NCBI RefSeq assembly: GCF_905404315.1
Contig: NC_066275.1
Coordinates: 6,510,001-6,574,000 of the forward strand
Reading direction: 5' to 3'
DNA: 64,000 nucleotides
Source: Leptidea sinapis
Taxonomy: Eukaryota; Arthropoda; Insecta; Lepidoptera; Pieridae
Shown: piece by piece, positions 1 through 10,926 of the stretch
Position numbering within the stretch: the first letter of the stretch is position 1
How the letters are laid out: each line of letters opens with the position of its first letter
Made by a program: the position numbers and the translations under genes
Notes under the pieces: model-generated
The model's input: the letters and a program-made list of their open reading frames with translations, nothing else
The model's database searches: none
What the model was told of the DNA's origin: nothing

Positions 1-215
1 CAGAAGCCTTCGAAGGATTCATGAAAATTGGGGTGGCACTGCGATTGCGCTTTACATTTTGAGATTAAAGATGTTAAGTCTCATTTCCGCAGTAATTGCA
101 CTAGATGGGTATCTATTATATATTCGAAACAGAAATAAAAGCCCTATTTTCTGATAATCGCGTGGCAGAGAAAAGAATGCCAATGTATCCTGTGCAAAGC
201 AGCCTCCCACTGCTA
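1..215 (+). repeat. Family E interspersed repeat, degenerate copy cut by the window edge
   Basis: This is a diverged copy of a roughly 300-bp repeat seen better at 17455, 29695, 40945 and 56650. Shared landmarks are the 'ggcactgcgattgcgct' block near 35, 'gatgttaagtctca' near 70 and the final 'tgtgcaaagcagcctcccactg' near 195-217. The family resembles a short retroposed repeat or LINE 3' end common in Lepidoptera. No intact coding. Confidence 0.6.
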
Positions 216-1437
216 AGAAAAACATTACTTATGGGTTGGTGCTTACTGTATTAATTACTCACTTGACGTCTGATATATTTTCTCTCTTACCTACTAAATT
301 AAGTCGAACCATTCGAGTATTTAGATTACCTTGCTAAGATTGTAAAAATATTTTGCGAAATACAGCAGTATCAGGTTCCTGTGTACAAGATTCCGGTTTA
401 TAATGTTTATTGATTTCTTGTAGGTATTAGTATGTAAGTAATGTACTTGTAGACGATTGTTACATTCTATATATATTAATAATTGTATATAGGTATAGAA
501 ATTATTGTTAAGATTATATTTATTTTGTAAAACTGAAATAAGGCGTAAACTAAGATAGTGTATTAAGGTCAAACCTCTATGGTTTTTACAATGTATTTTA
601 TTAGTTCACATTTTTTCAAATAATTATAATAAAAAAAAAATATTACCCTCCCGCCTAGAAAAAGTTTGTAAGCACTATTTGTGTTTAGTTTTGATGAGTC
701 AAAATGAGAATTATTAGTCTCTTAAAGTGACCACAATCACGGCGTCGTTTCGCAGAAAATATTAGGTCTTTAAGGAACCATTTAAGAGTGCACAATAAAC
801 ATCACAATCAATCAATAAACACCTTGTTCATTCCGTCACTAATAATAAGGAAATCTAAGTTTGTTTGATTCTTTTGATTCTTCTCTGTAATAGTATAGCA
901 ATATCCGTTCCTGCTTTTAGTTGTAAGCATAAGACAAAAGCAATGCTACTGAGGTCGGGAGTGGTTTGGATCTCTCCTGTCCAACGAATCGGAGCCTCAT
1001 TTGCCCACAACTATACGCCATATTAGTCGTATACTGCAGATTTTTTTACTTCGGTTATCTACTAAATTTTGAACCATTTTAAATTCAAAAACGAAATCCA
1101 ATGGCAATCTACACCTATAGGAATCTCTTTGAAGAATATTCAGCGAACGCAAAATATAGTCGGACAACGCAGGCAGCAAACACGAACAGGATAAAATACT
1201 TTTAAAATGGAATTTACAACACGTTGGGTAAAAATATCTTTCAGATTTGATCTTTTTTTACTAAATAATATTTTGGTTTATTTATTTGGTTTTTCTTCTT
1301 GATTTATTTAATTTTTACTCTCACATTGATATAATTTAATAGTTGATAATATTATATTTAAAAAAAGGCATAAAACGCATTTATTATCTCAAAATTGATT
1401 TCTCTTGAATTCTCAATGATATCATTTCTAATATACT
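216..1437. other. Anonymous AT-rich DNA
   Basis: I see no supported gene. Short open frames here have no recognisable domain and the composition is strongly A+T. Confidence 0.5.
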
Positions 1438-1690
1438 AGATACTACGACCGCTTCGGAAACAAATGGCGCTCTGAGAGAGAAGAAGTGGTGCAAGCTACT
1501 CTCCCAGCATACTTTTTTTGCGCTCTTTTTTAGTAAAATATGCAATATTGTACTGTCATCGCTCTTGCTATAAAATAATCATATCTAAGGCTGTCCGATC
1601 ACTTATATTTAATATTATTAGAAAAGTGTATACATTTACCCTTAAAGCTATTATTTATCTTATGAAGCCTACTAGAATTAGTTAGAAGCA
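1438..1690 (+). repeat. Family D repeat (LINE 3'-end-like)
   Basis: It begins 'actacgaccgcttcgg' and ends 'gaagcctactagaattagtta'. The second half matches 43733-43945 closely (shared 'gtgtatacatttaccctta' and 'gaagcctact...gaattagtta'). A middle block present in the 43.7-kb copy is missing here. I recall this as a common lepidopteran retroposon 3' region; assignment to a clade is not possible from this fragment. Confidence 0.6.
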
Positions 1691-2227
1691 TTAATTGTAT
1701 TTCTTTTTAATTGTTTTAATTTTTGTGTTTCTTTTAGTATTTTTATAGTAATAAAAGTTTTTAAAAAATGTATTGTATTTGAGTTCAATAGCCTGTGAGG
1801 TATACAATTTCTATAATAATATTTAAAAGTGTTCTTTAGAATCAGCATTATTATTGTTTGCAACTTTGGAAAATAAATAAAAAATATATTAAATCTGATC
1901 CATATGTGAAATAGTATTAAAATACATTATGGTTTTATAATGATGTCATTTCATAAAGAGAATGTATGTTTTCCATGACAATACTGCTCAATTTCAATAA
2001 ATTATTCCGGTAATAAAATGAGAATATTAAACGAAGGCATCTGTAAGCATGAAACAAGGCTTCTTGAAAAATTGCGTCATAAAAAGGCAATCGGAAGATA
2101 AAAGTTGTGAACAATGAATATGTACGGAATTCAATTTTACGTGTTTATTACAATGTGAAATATATATTGCAATCGTTGGTCAACTTACATTGCGTTTTGT
2201 AACGGTTGAATTAATGCGAATAGGTAT
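1691..2227. other. Anonymous AT-rich DNA
   Basis: Nothing coding is visible. It may include further diverged sequence of the preceding repeat. Confidence 0.4.
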
Positions 2228-2465
2228 CTTCTTCTTCATCAGCCGGAAGATGACCGCTGCTGGACAAAGACCATTTCCACGACGATCGGTCCCGCGCTGC
2301 CCTCATCCAACGTATTTCGTTTTGTAGCATTTTGTTGGGGGCCTACCAACACCCCGTCTTCCGGTACATGGTCGTCATTCGAGGACTTTACTGCCCCAAC
2401 GGCCATCTGTCCGTCGAATTATGTGCCCTGCCCACTGCCACTTCAGTTTCGCAATCATTTGGACT
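2228..2465 (-). pseudogene. Non-LTR retrotransposon RT C-terminal tail, RTE/CR1-like
   Basis: Read on the minus strand, this fragment gives pieces such as 'IAKLKWQWAGHIIRR', then 'TGRRGVGRP' and 'RSSWKSLGEAF' type motifs in shifting frames. This is the typical extreme C-terminus of RTE-like endonuclease-reverse transcriptases (GH-R motif, basic RGRP stretch, terminal W--L-EA). A sister copy lies at 47290-47575 on the plus strand. It is a 5'-truncated, frame-broken relic of about 240 bp with no catalytic residues. Confidence 0.7.
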
Positions 2466-3256
2466 ATGTAATAATATGTATAGGTATGTTTGTTAAAAAA
2501 TATCAATAAGTGTACACAAGTATATACACTTTGTGATTAATTTTTGACTCACTACTAAAATATTTTATATCCACCTATGCACAGCTTTACAATATTAGAC
2601 GACTTGAATAGTAATTCAATTAAAATATTCCCAGTGTTAAAATACAATCGAAAAGTTTCTAAATTACGATAGAATATTAATTGTTTTATAATTTTTATTT
2701 ATAATGCAATATTAAATTTGATATACAATTAATAAGTTTATAAATTTTAGGGACACTGAAATGTATTCAATTTCTAAAATCAATTTACACTGCTCAATTT
2801 TACGAACGTCTTTGACCTGTTTTTCAAATCTGTACTAATAAATGGAGAGCTGGTGTTTTCCTTTCGGTTATACTGTGAAAACTACAGAACCGATCGGAAT
2901 AATACTTGTACCATAAAATTCAGCGTGTATTAGAGAAGGTTTTGGTATATGATATGTTGGTTACCTTTTTGGAACCTCTATTTTTTAGACTTAAAAATAC
3001 CTTTATATTCGCTATCAAAATAATTCTGTCAATGCCATTTCATTACGCATGATGATTCAGAAAATTTATTGAAGTAGGCGCTACTTTGCCAAAATCCATA
3101 ATTATTAGACTGATTTGAGTCTCGTGCCAGAGTTTGGCGAATCATCATGTCCTGAGGATGCCTCGTGTAGAGGCGAAACACGTGTCGAATTGTTTAAAGA
3201 CATATATTGGCGGAATTAACACTTTAAGAAAACTTAAAACATTTGGATATGACAGT
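2466..3256. other. Anonymous DNA with weak repeat signatures
   Basis: No gene seen. The stretch 2815-2960 ('gaaaactacagaaccgatcgg' region) resembles the starts of short lepidopteran transposons, and 3150-3200 carries a small hairpin motif ('cctcgtgtagagg') of the type found at retroelement 3' ends. Neither can be assigned. Confidence 0.35.
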
Positions 3257-3600
3257 TAATTTTTTTTTTATGGAATAGGAGGACAAATGAGCGTACGGGT
3301 CACCTGATGTTAAGTGATTACCGCCGCCCACATTCTCTTGCATCACCAGAGGAATCACAAGAGCGTTGCCAGCCTGTAAGGAAGGTGTACGCGCTTTTTT
3401 TGAAGGTACCCATGTCGTATCGTCCCGGATACACCGCACAAGGAAGCTCATTCCACAGCTTAGTAGTACGAGGAAGAAAGCTCCTTGAAAACCGCACTGT
3501 GGAGGACCGCCACACATCCAGATGGTGGGGATGATATCCTAACTTGTGGCGTGTCGTGCGAAGGTGGAATGCATGACATGAGAATGAGCGGGCGCGGGGT
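3257..3600 (-). pseudogene. Family A LINE, 3' end of ORF2 plus tail (minus strand)
   Basis: The minus strand encodes 'MWRSSTVRFSRSFLPRTTK' followed by 'LWNELPCAV' and 'RYDMGTFKKSAYTFL' (3515-3318), the conserved C-terminus of a non-LTR RT family repeated many times in this window. A short 3' UTR and A-rich end follow at about 3262. The start is truncated; only about 100 codons remain. Paralogues lie at 9290, 10675, 16128, 38113, 44614 and 48360. Confidence 0.8.
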
Positions 3601-3769
3601 ACTTAATTTATGTGACAAAATAATGTTTGTTGGGTCAGCACAATAATTAAATTCCGTATGAATATATACTTACAAGTAAGAATTGGCTTAAATATGAATA
3701 GTCGCTGAAACTTATAATATACCTAAGTTAAATATACGATATAGATCTCAATTTGTGGAACAATTAGGC

Positions 3770-3965
3770 ATTCAAAGTCAAAGTCAAAAAAACTGTATTC
3801 AATAAGGCTTAAATCGAATCGTCACTATATAATATACATTATACGATATATATGTACATATTTATATTTATCATAAATAACTGAATCTATGATATTTTGG
3901 GATAAAGAAGAGCTCGTGAGAAGAACATACAAGAAACTCAACGGTAACTCCTTTCAAGACGCAAC
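3770..3965 (-). repeat. LINE 3' tail with (TTTGACT)n-type end
   Basis: It contains the tail 'caaagtcaaagtcaaaaaaa' at 3775-3795 and the block 'gagaagaacatacaagaaactcaacgg' region at 3917-3945. I recall this arrangement as the 3' end of a common lepidopteran non-LTR element, reading on the minus strand. No coding remains. Confidence 0.5.
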
Positions 3966-4074
3966 ACATTATTTTATTTATGTTTTATGTGCAAAAGTGG
4001 ATTAAAATCGGTTCAGTAGTTTATCGTCATCGCGGACAAACAACATGACATGTAATTTTTATATTATATAAAGA
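3966..4074 (-). mobile_element. Helitron 5' end (non-autonomous), truncated
   Basis: On the minus strand it starts with the Helitron-typical TC ('TCTTTATATAATATAAAAAT' from 4074) and continues through 'TTTGTCCGCGATGACG' and 'CTACTGAACCGATTTTAAT'. The same block opens the better preserved Helitron at 7411. The 3' end with CTAG is not present, so only the first ~110 bp survive. Confidence 0.65.
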
Positions 4075-4973
4075 TATCTTAGTTTCCACTTTAGTAAATA
4101 GATGTAATTAAGTTTAAAATACATCATGAGATAACTATAGTATAGTTAATAATATCTAATTTATTTATTCGGAATGATATTCGAAGATCCTAAAACAACC
4201 TCTGCTATCTTGGGGCAGAAATATCTTATTTTTATTTTATGTTCAGCTTAATTGCGCCGGGGTTTCAGTCGAGATAAACTCCTTTATTTTTACTTCTCTT
4301 TCTTAGGTTCAATTCCCGCACTGTATAAATGAGAAGTGAAGTTTTTCCCACTTTTCTTACTTTATTTTTTTACCGCAAATGAGATTTTGCTATTACTGAC
4401 TCTTGCGGTCCAGAGCTTGATTAACTATTATTTAAAACAAAGTTCCAGAAAAGTATATTATACTGACTGAGAGTATTAAAACTTATCTAATAATTATTAT
4501 AAATGGCGACACGAAAACTTTCGCGTGTAAGAATTGTTTTATTACGATTGGAAGTGGGACACTACATTCATTTTTTGGAAGCGTTTTTACAAATGTTTGT
4601 AGAATCATAGTCATCATAATTATGTCATACCTCCAGTAATTTTTTTTAAGGAAGAGGAGGACAAGTTAGCGTATGGTCTCTTGCAACACCAGAGGAAACA
4701 CAGGAGCGTGGGTGGTCCCTTGTCATCTATTTTATGTCAGGAGCCCTTTACGCTTGACCCTGTATGATTAGAGACAAAGCTGTATAGGCTTTGATTAGAA
4801 ATACTTTATGATCTTTAGTAAGTATGCCAATGTTATTAAAGATAAAAGAAAAATCGAATTCAATTAATGTTAATTTATTAGATACAATTAAGTTCTTAGT
4901 TAAAATCACATAAATTGTTAATTCTCGAAACAATTATAAATACATATTTGGTACTTGGTTTATTTTATAAACG

Positions 4974-4977
<4 letters not shown>
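4075..4977. other. Anonymous AT-rich DNA with a short family A tail
   Basis: No gene. Positions 4648-4720 contain a diverged minus-strand family A LINE tail ('gaggaggacaagttagcgta' and 'cttgcaacaccagaggaa'). The rest is unassigned. Confidence 0.5.

Positions 4978-5014
<37 letters not shown>
4978..5014. repeat. (TA)n microsatellite
   Basis: Uninterrupted alternating TA for about 37 bp, embedded in AT-rich flanks. Confidence 0.9.
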
Positions 5015-5021
<7 letters not shown>

Positions 5022-6170
5022 ATTATTTATCCATATTTAATGCTTCAGACACGGACGATAAAAAAAGAAGGACTCCGCGCCGTGATATAAGCAAGTGAAG
5101 CACCGTTATGCTAGTGTGTGTGCGGTTACGGGAGATAATACACAATTTTTACTCCCTTAAATTATCATATATGGCCACAAATACTTATATTGTATCGTTT
5201 TTACACTTTTTCAAACGCAAGACGGCTTTTTTAAAATATTTTATTGAGACGCAAACTGATCTGTCACAGACGATGACAGGCCTGTAATCGTGTGTGTACG
5301 TGGGGCTATGTATTTACACGTTAATCGGCTTGTTTTGGGGCTACACTGTTATGTAAGGTGACACGGAGTCCTTATTTTTTTACTGGTCCGTGACATCAGA
5401 AGGAAATTAATAAAAAAATCAATGGCTTATTGACATTTCGATGCTACCTACTAGCACTTTCTAAATACAAAGTCGGACTAGAAATCCTTTCGGGTATTAT
5501 AATAATTATTTTAGAAAACTCTTCCGAGGTATACAATAGGTATAAAAATTAAGTTAACCGCAAGCGAAATAAGAGTATTTGAGATTGATACCGCTTGTGT
5601 GATAGCTGTTGTGAAACTAAAGGCATATTTAATCGGATTAGTGTTTCGTTACTTTACAGAATAATCTTTATGTGTGGGCTTTGTGGTAAAGTTTTTAACT
5701 CTGACCCTCCAAAATATTACAGATGGCTTGAAATTGCTTTACCTATGTGTTATTTTCATTGTGTTATGATATTCCTTTAATGCTAAACGAGTATTGCAAA
5801 TAAAAAAACAGTATAAAAAAGCACCTTTATGTTATAAAAACACATAATTATTTTATGTTACCTAAACTTCAGGCAATACGATTATAAAGTCTTAATAATT
5901 GTTGTTTTGATGATGACGCAACGTTTTCAAAGCTCAAACTTTTCAAAAATCGAGAAACAAACTCAACCAACTCGTACAAATTCGTCGTAAACTCATCTTA
6001 ATAATTAAAGTAATCTCATAAACTCAAACAAATTATGGTGGAAAACATTTTATTTTCGCTCGCCCACCATAAGTCACGTTGTGTGTTACTAATTATACTT
6101 GTAATACTCACTGTTAGTATACAATTGTAATTAAACGATTAAAAGAAATTAAAATCATTTTTTCAATATT
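5015..6170. other. Anonymous DNA
   Basis: The segment 5070-5400 is somewhat GC-richer ('gtgtgtgcggttacggg', 'gtgtgtacgtggggc') but has no open frame that I recognise. No gene supported. Confidence 0.4.
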
Positions 6171-6315
6171 TTGTTTTTAAAGTGATAACTTCTGGGATTA
6201 ATTATACAAATAAAATTTGAAAACACACTTTTATGAACGTGTTGGGACTCGAACCCGACCTCTCGCGTTCCGTGCGAGCTAACCGTTCGAGTGACGTATC
6301 GTTGATAAAATCTTG
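6171..6315 (-). repeat. Family F tRNA-like repeat (D-arm deleted)
   Basis: The minus strand has 'GAACGGTTAGCTCGCACGG' followed by 'GGGTTCGAGTCCCAACACG', a tRNA-like head with a good B box but with the D-loop/D-stem segment missing compared with 60778-60849. It is followed on the minus strand by the body 'TTAATCCCAGAAGTTATCAC', also present at 63500-63560. It is a SINE-like relic, not a functional tRNA. Confidence 0.65.
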
Positions 6316-6659
6316 TATGCTTTGTTCGACTTTCATTTGTTCAATAAGGTCAAAATGACACTTATACTGTCCCATTATTTAATCTATTTAACGTTTCAGC
6401 ATGTTACATTATGTTCTATAGACTACAATGTATGTTAAGTTGTACACCGAAGTTACTGGAACGTATTAACTTACTCGTGTAAGCTTAAAAAAATGAAAAA
6501 GAAGTGATATATTATAATTTAAAAGTCAAAAAATTAACGATTCCAGTATATTTAGAATTCGCATACACTTTAAATAAAGATTATGCGTTGAAATTATATA
6601 TTTAACACTTGAATAACTTAATAGTTTTAAAATAAATGTATTCAAATCTTCAATAACAA

Positions 6660-6870
6660 TTTCAATTCAGTTAAAACTTATTTTATTTTATTCAACATAG
6701 AGAACTTGTTCAGTTCTAGGCATGTTTTATTAAATACGCAGTTACATCGTATGACTTCCCGGAATTGTCGCATTTCTTGAAATGTGGTTCCATTTATGAT
6801 AAAAATGGAAATTGTGAAGTTGATAAAGTGCATTTGTACGTGACACAGATCTGACTCAGACACATTGTTC
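6660..6870 (-). repeat. Family G conserved repeat (minus copy)
   Basis: About 150 bp of this region are nearly identical, in opposite orientation, to 33235-33395. Both copies can be read as an open frame including 'ESDLCHVQMHFINFTISIF' (6860-6804 on the minus strand). I recognise no domain. The similarity is at DNA level, so a transposon origin is more likely than a gene, but the element is unknown to me. Confidence 0.55.
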
Positions 6871-7209
6871 TTAAAGCTTAGTACCGTCTCAACTAAGCAA
6901 GATAAATCTGTTCTACGATTATACTATTATACGTTAAGTACTCAAATACAGATGTAATTCTGCAGCAGCCTACAAAAGTTACTTCTTAACACTTTTTATT
7001 GCATAAAATCCTTGTAGTGCTCTCCATATAACAGAACAATATGGTCTCTATGACAAGTAAAATCCTCATACCTGTATGCGTGCCTACTTGTTTAAGCTGC
7101 ATAATATTACAGTAGCTAATATTTGTTAGGTCACTTATCTATAGTATATTTTAAAAACTTACTCAAATATTACATTGCGTTACTTAATTTATCAATACTG
7201 ACTTTATAC
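6871..7209. other. Anonymous DNA
   Basis: No gene or clear repeat recognised. Confidence 0.4.
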
Positions 7210-7227
7210 TTAAAAAACCTCACTTTC

Positions 7228-7353
7228 AAAAGGCCGGCAACACTCCTCTGTTCCTTTGGTTGTTGTAAGAGAATGTCGGCGGCGGTGATCACTTAACATC
7301 AGGTAACCCGTCGCTTGTTTGTCCTCCTCTTCCATACAAAAAAAAAACTTAAA
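7228..7353 (+). repeat. Family A LINE 3' tail
   Basis: It starts 'aaggccggcaacactcctct', includes 'ggcggtgatcacttaacatc' and ends 'tttgtcctcctcttccata' plus an A run. This is the 3' UTR and polyA end of family A LINEs. Coding sequence is absent. Confidence 0.8.
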
Positions 7354-7410
7354 AGTAAAAAAATTTCAATTTTTGAAGTAGGTGACAAATTGAACATAGA
7401 GATTACATAA

Positions 7411-7775
7411 TCTTAATATATATAAATTACGTGACACGTTATTTGTCCGCGATAGACTCCTAAACTAATGAACGGATTTTAATTGGGATTACTTCATGGA
7501 GTGCAGTTTGGTCCAACTTGAGAGATAGGATAGTTTTTATTTCGATTTGGGACCCATAATTAATTTTATTTTCAATATTTATTTTGTATGGACATATTTC
7601 TATGAGAGAATTTAGTGACGCACGGTTTGAGTTTCGCTGTGAAACAATTTCATTATAACAACAGGGAGCAGTTTTTACGAAATAATTCATGATGTTTTGA
7701 AATGTAATTGATAAATTTCTATAAAACAGTATTTTTTTTTATTATCTACAAAACAACGTCTGTCGGGGCAGCTAG
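7411..7775 (+). mobile_element. Short non-autonomous Helitron
   Basis: It begins with TC after an A ('tcttaatatatataaatta'), carries 'tttgtccgcgatagactcc' and 'ctaatgaacggattttaat', and ends 'tgtcggggcagctag' followed by T. TC at the 5' end, CTAG at the 3' end and insertion between A and T without target duplication fit Helitrons. About 365 bp, too short for a Rep/helicase. The minus open frame inside (7690-7460) is incidental. Confidence 0.75.
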
Positions 7776-8061
7776 TTATTATTATAATTCTATATATAAC
7801 TTTTGCTCTCAATAAGAAATTTGTTGTACTTAGCAACTTCAAAATGTTATAATTTTTTTTATACTTTTAAAGAAGAATATCAACTCAATAGTCTCATAAG
7901 CTCATAAACCCAAAAATACTTGAAATATATTCTAGCGATGTTGTTTAACTAAGAAGTTCCGATGTCTACTCAAGAACTTCGCCACCAGCTCAGATCGGTC
8001 GTTGGTACCATTCAAATAAATTAAGATTAGTTGCTTGACTACCTTGTTACTCGAGAAATAC
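7776..8061. other. Anonymous DNA
   Basis: No feature recognised between the Helitron and the solo LTR. Confidence 0.4.
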
Positions 8062-8677
8062 TGACACGGGAGTGGGTCAGGGATTGGAAATAATACTCCG
8101 CTTATAGGAACGAGTCTTTATTTGAGTTCACTTATTCAGAACTTGCACTTCGTCGGTCTGCCGCTGTTCCTCTTGTGGGCGGCGTTACATTCAACGCGTC
8201 ACACCGCACAGAACACTTAGTTTCTTCTAGCTTCTTCTTCTTCTTCCCCTGGATCACTTTTCACTACTTGTTCTTTTCTTCTTCTTCTTCCTTAACACTT
8301 TTGAGTCAGAACTAGAACTGCCGTAGGCCACGCTTAGTACGGCTTATATACCCCCGGATCTGTTCTATTTTTAAAATGATTCCCCCATTCCATCTTTAAA
8401 TTTAAATTGTACTAGAAATTTCTTTTAACTATTGTAATCCTTCTTACACATTTTCCATCCTCTTTACTCTGTTCGATTTGATCTTGAACTTACTAGAAAT
8501 TTCCATTAACTTTACAAAACTCAAAAAATCCATACACTGGTAGGTGTATCGAACCCGGGTCTACAGCGTCTAAAGTAAACCATTTTTCCGCTGAGCTACG
8601 AGTATTGCTGACGGAGCCGTTGAAATTAACAATGTCTTGAAGTTTGACACTCTCGTCATTTACGTTGCTACGCGATA
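8062..8677 (-). mobile_element. Solo LTR of the Ty3/gypsy family found at 48922-54784
   Basis: The segment opens 'tgacacgggagtgggtcagg', identical to the start of both LTRs at 48922 and 54171, and follows them throughout, including the TATA region ('cggcttatataccccc', 8341-8356) and the tRNA-like segment (about 8535-8615). The far end, 'gttgctacgcgata', is diverged from the intact 'gttgctacgcaaca'. No internal region is attached, so it is a solo LTR left by LTR-LTR recombination. I cannot identify a clean target duplication. It is visibly more diverged than the two LTRs of the full element are from each other. Confidence 0.85.
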
Positions 8678-9289
8678 TTAAATTAGACACTCTCGTCATA
8701 TATGTATGTAGTTATAATGTTAACACACGGAACAGACATAAGCTTATAATGCCAAACAAACTGTTCACCGGTAAGTTCACGGTACATAAACCTAGAAACT
8801 GTTGATTCTACGAAGTGGATTCAATCTAGTTGTTAGTTCAACGGATCAACGCTAATAAATGTATTTAATTTGAGTGAATACAAATCATATCACTTACATA
8901 CAATAAACAGCCAAAGGGTGACTTCAATAAGCCAGAGAGACACTGGCAGAATTAATTAAAAGCTATTTAATTACTAAAGCCGTTAACTCTAGTTGTACCC
9001 TAAGAAATAATAAAGTTAATACTGATTTGTGTCTTCTTTCTCAGAGTACCGTTAATTAGTTTCTAAGCAGATATTTAACCATAGACTTGGGATATACTAA
9101 CGTATAGATGAACTGGCAGCCCGATTATTTGTGATTAATTTGTTAATGTGTGCGTTAGCTAGCAGTTTAATATTTAAAATACTAACGAGCTATAATATCC
9201 AGCGTAACTGACTTTTTCCGACCTGTCAATAAATCGGTTACAGTAACAATAATATATTCATTTACTAACTCTTCTTTCTTTCTTTCTGT
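8678..9289. other. Anonymous AT-rich DNA
   Basis: Shortly after the LTR a second copy of 'agacactctcgtcata' occurs (8685-8700), a small duplication of the LTR end. Otherwise no feature recognised. Confidence 0.45.
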
Positions 9290-9506
9290 TTTTTTTTTAT
9301 GGAATAGGAGAACAAACAGGCGTACGGGTGTTGTTAAGTGATCACCGCCGCCCACAATTTCTTGCAACACCAGAGGAATTGGTAAAGTGGCCAGAAAGGT
9401 GTACGCGCTTTTTTTGAAGGTACCCATGTCGTATCGTCCCGGAAACACCGCACAAGGAAGATCATTCCACAGCTTTGTGGTATGTGGAAGAAAGCTCCTT
9501 GAAAAC
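9290..9506 (-). pseudogene. Family A LINE, 3' end; downstream half of a split copy
   Basis: The minus strand reads as the ORF2 C-terminus and 3' UTR of family A ('RCFRDDTTWVPSKKA' in the shadow frame, 'MGTFKKSAYTFL' in the coding frame) with the A-rich end at about 9290. Its upstream end, 'cttgaaaac' at 9498-9506, is exactly where the minus-strand copy at 10927 leaves off ('cgcactgtggag'). The two pieces therefore form one minus-strand element interrupted by 9507-10926. Confidence 0.75.
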
Positions 9507-9953
9507 TTGCCCTGTGCTGCCCCGGGGCGTAAAAAGAATAGGGTAGTCCCAGGTCCAAGCGTGTCGTAAGAGGCGACTACGGGCTTTTTGAAAGTGGGAG
9601 AGTCACGCTGCCGTCTTATGACGTCAGCACAATCGGGCCAGACTCGTCCGGGTTACTAACCACACTCGCACAGAATACCGGCCTAGTGCCGCTATATTTC
9701 GCATAGGTTAGTGTCGAGGACCAGAGGCCATCCCTTCCCCCCCTCCCCCTCCCCATTACCCCCCAACAAAAAATATGAGAGCGGTCCTTAAAAATATATT
9801 ACCCAAGGAGGGTACCGGCTCTCCAGAGCCGGAGAATCCCTCCCCGAGCATTATCGCTCGGACTGCCCCTCGTATTCTGGGGAGGGCACAGTACCGTGCA
9901 TATCTAAGGACAAACAGGGCAGCAACATCACGGCACCCCGCTCCACGCTTAAT

Positions 9954-10670
9954 GTGCAATTCTGTAATATCAGGGGAATTCACTCCAATTTAAACGCCGT
10001 CCACAACCACCTTGAGACGCCGCAGCCGGCCTTGTGTTTCCTTACGGAGACGCAGATATCTCAACCTAGCGATACGTCATATTTGACGTACCCCAGGTAC
10101 AAAATTGAGCATAATTTTATGCCTCGTGCCGGGGTATGTGTGTACGTTAGGGAGGATATCTGCTGTCGCCGTCTCGGCAATTTTGAGGGTAGGGACCTGT
10201 CTACTTTCTGGCTCCGCGTAGATTTAGAGGACCGCGTCCGCATCTATGCGTGTGTCTACAGGTCCCATAGTGGTAACGCAGAAACGGATCACCTCATGGG
10301 CTAAGTTCAAGCGGCATTTGATGACGTGTTTGCTCAGATCCCCTCCGCTGAAATCGTAGTCTTGGGTGATTTCAACGGGCACAATGCCGAATGGCTTGGA
10401 TCACGTACTACAGACTACGCAGGGCGATCTGTGCATAATTTTGCATTGGCGTATGGTTTGTCCCAATTAGTTGAGTCGCTAACGCGGCTCCCGGATGTGG
10501 ATAGCCACATGCCGTCCTTATTAGATCTTCTGCTGACTACACATCCCGATGGTTACCAGGTCTCTGTCGACGCCCTTCTCGGAACATCCGACCATTGCCT
10601 GGTCAGGAGTGTAATGCCTATCCGACGCCAACGTCGCAGACCACCAGCGACCCGCCGCGTTTGGCACTAG
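9954..10670 (+). pseudogene. AP-endonuclease (EN) domain of family A LINE
   Basis: Two in-frame blocks separated by a single stop (TAA at 10302-10304) form an exonuclease-endonuclease-phosphatase domain: 'FCNIRG' opening strand, 'LTETQ' with the catalytic Glu, 'GVCVYVRED', 'VVLGDFNGHN' with the catalytic Asp/Asn, and a final 'TSDHCLV' His-containing motif. In the family this enzyme nicks target DNA for target-primed reverse transcription. There is no ATG in frame at the start (GTG at 9954), and RT is deleted downstream, so it is non-functional. Frame and motif order are as expected for Jockey/CR1/R1-type elements; exact clade not assigned. Confidence 0.85.
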
Positions 10671-10926
10671 CGTGTGGCGGTCCTCCACAGTGCGGTTTTC
10701 AAGGAGCTTTCTTCCTCGTACTATGAAGCTGTGGAATGAGCTTCCTTGTGCGGTGTTTCCGGGACGATACGACATGGGTACCTTCAAAAAAAGCGCTTAC
10801 ACCTTCCTTAAAGGCCGGCAACGCTCTTGTGATTCCTCTAGTGTTGCAAGATAATGTGGGCGGCGGTGATCACTTAACACCAGGTGACCCGTACGCTCGT
10901 TTGTCCTCCTATTCCATAAAAAAAAA
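10671..10926 (+). pseudogene. ORF2 C-terminus and 3' UTR of the nested family A LINE
   Basis: It encodes 'MWRSSTVRFSRSFLPRT', 'MKLWNELPCAVFPGRYDMG' and 'FKKSAYTFLKGRQRS' before a stop, followed by the ~90-bp 3' UTR ending in polyA. It is fused directly behind the endonuclease region by the internal deletion. Confidence 0.8.

Larger units (their letters stand above)
9507..10926 (+). mobile_element. Family A LINE, internally deleted copy nested in another family A LINE
   Basis: This plus-strand element runs from a GC-rich 5' UTR ('ctgccccggggcgtaaaaag') through an endonuclease region (9954-10670) straight to the 3' end of ORF2 and a 9-bp polyA at 10918-10926. The whole RT core is missing: the endonuclease frame ends 'RRVWH' and joins the 3'-terminal 'gtgtggcggtcctccacag' block at about 10672. 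The flanks rejoin to a continuous minus-strand family A sequence, so this is an insertion. No clear target duplication is visible. Confidence 0.8.

Noticed and set aside
3307..3534. 75-codon plus-strand frame (and similar ones at 9387 and 44597)
   Set aside because: Recurring antisense shadows of family A LINE tails.
4978..5014. Centromere or origin signal
   Set aside because: A simple TA microsatellite of ordinary length; nothing else supports such a role.
7460..7690. 76-codon minus-strand frame
   Set aside because: Inside a short non-autonomous Helitron; no domain.
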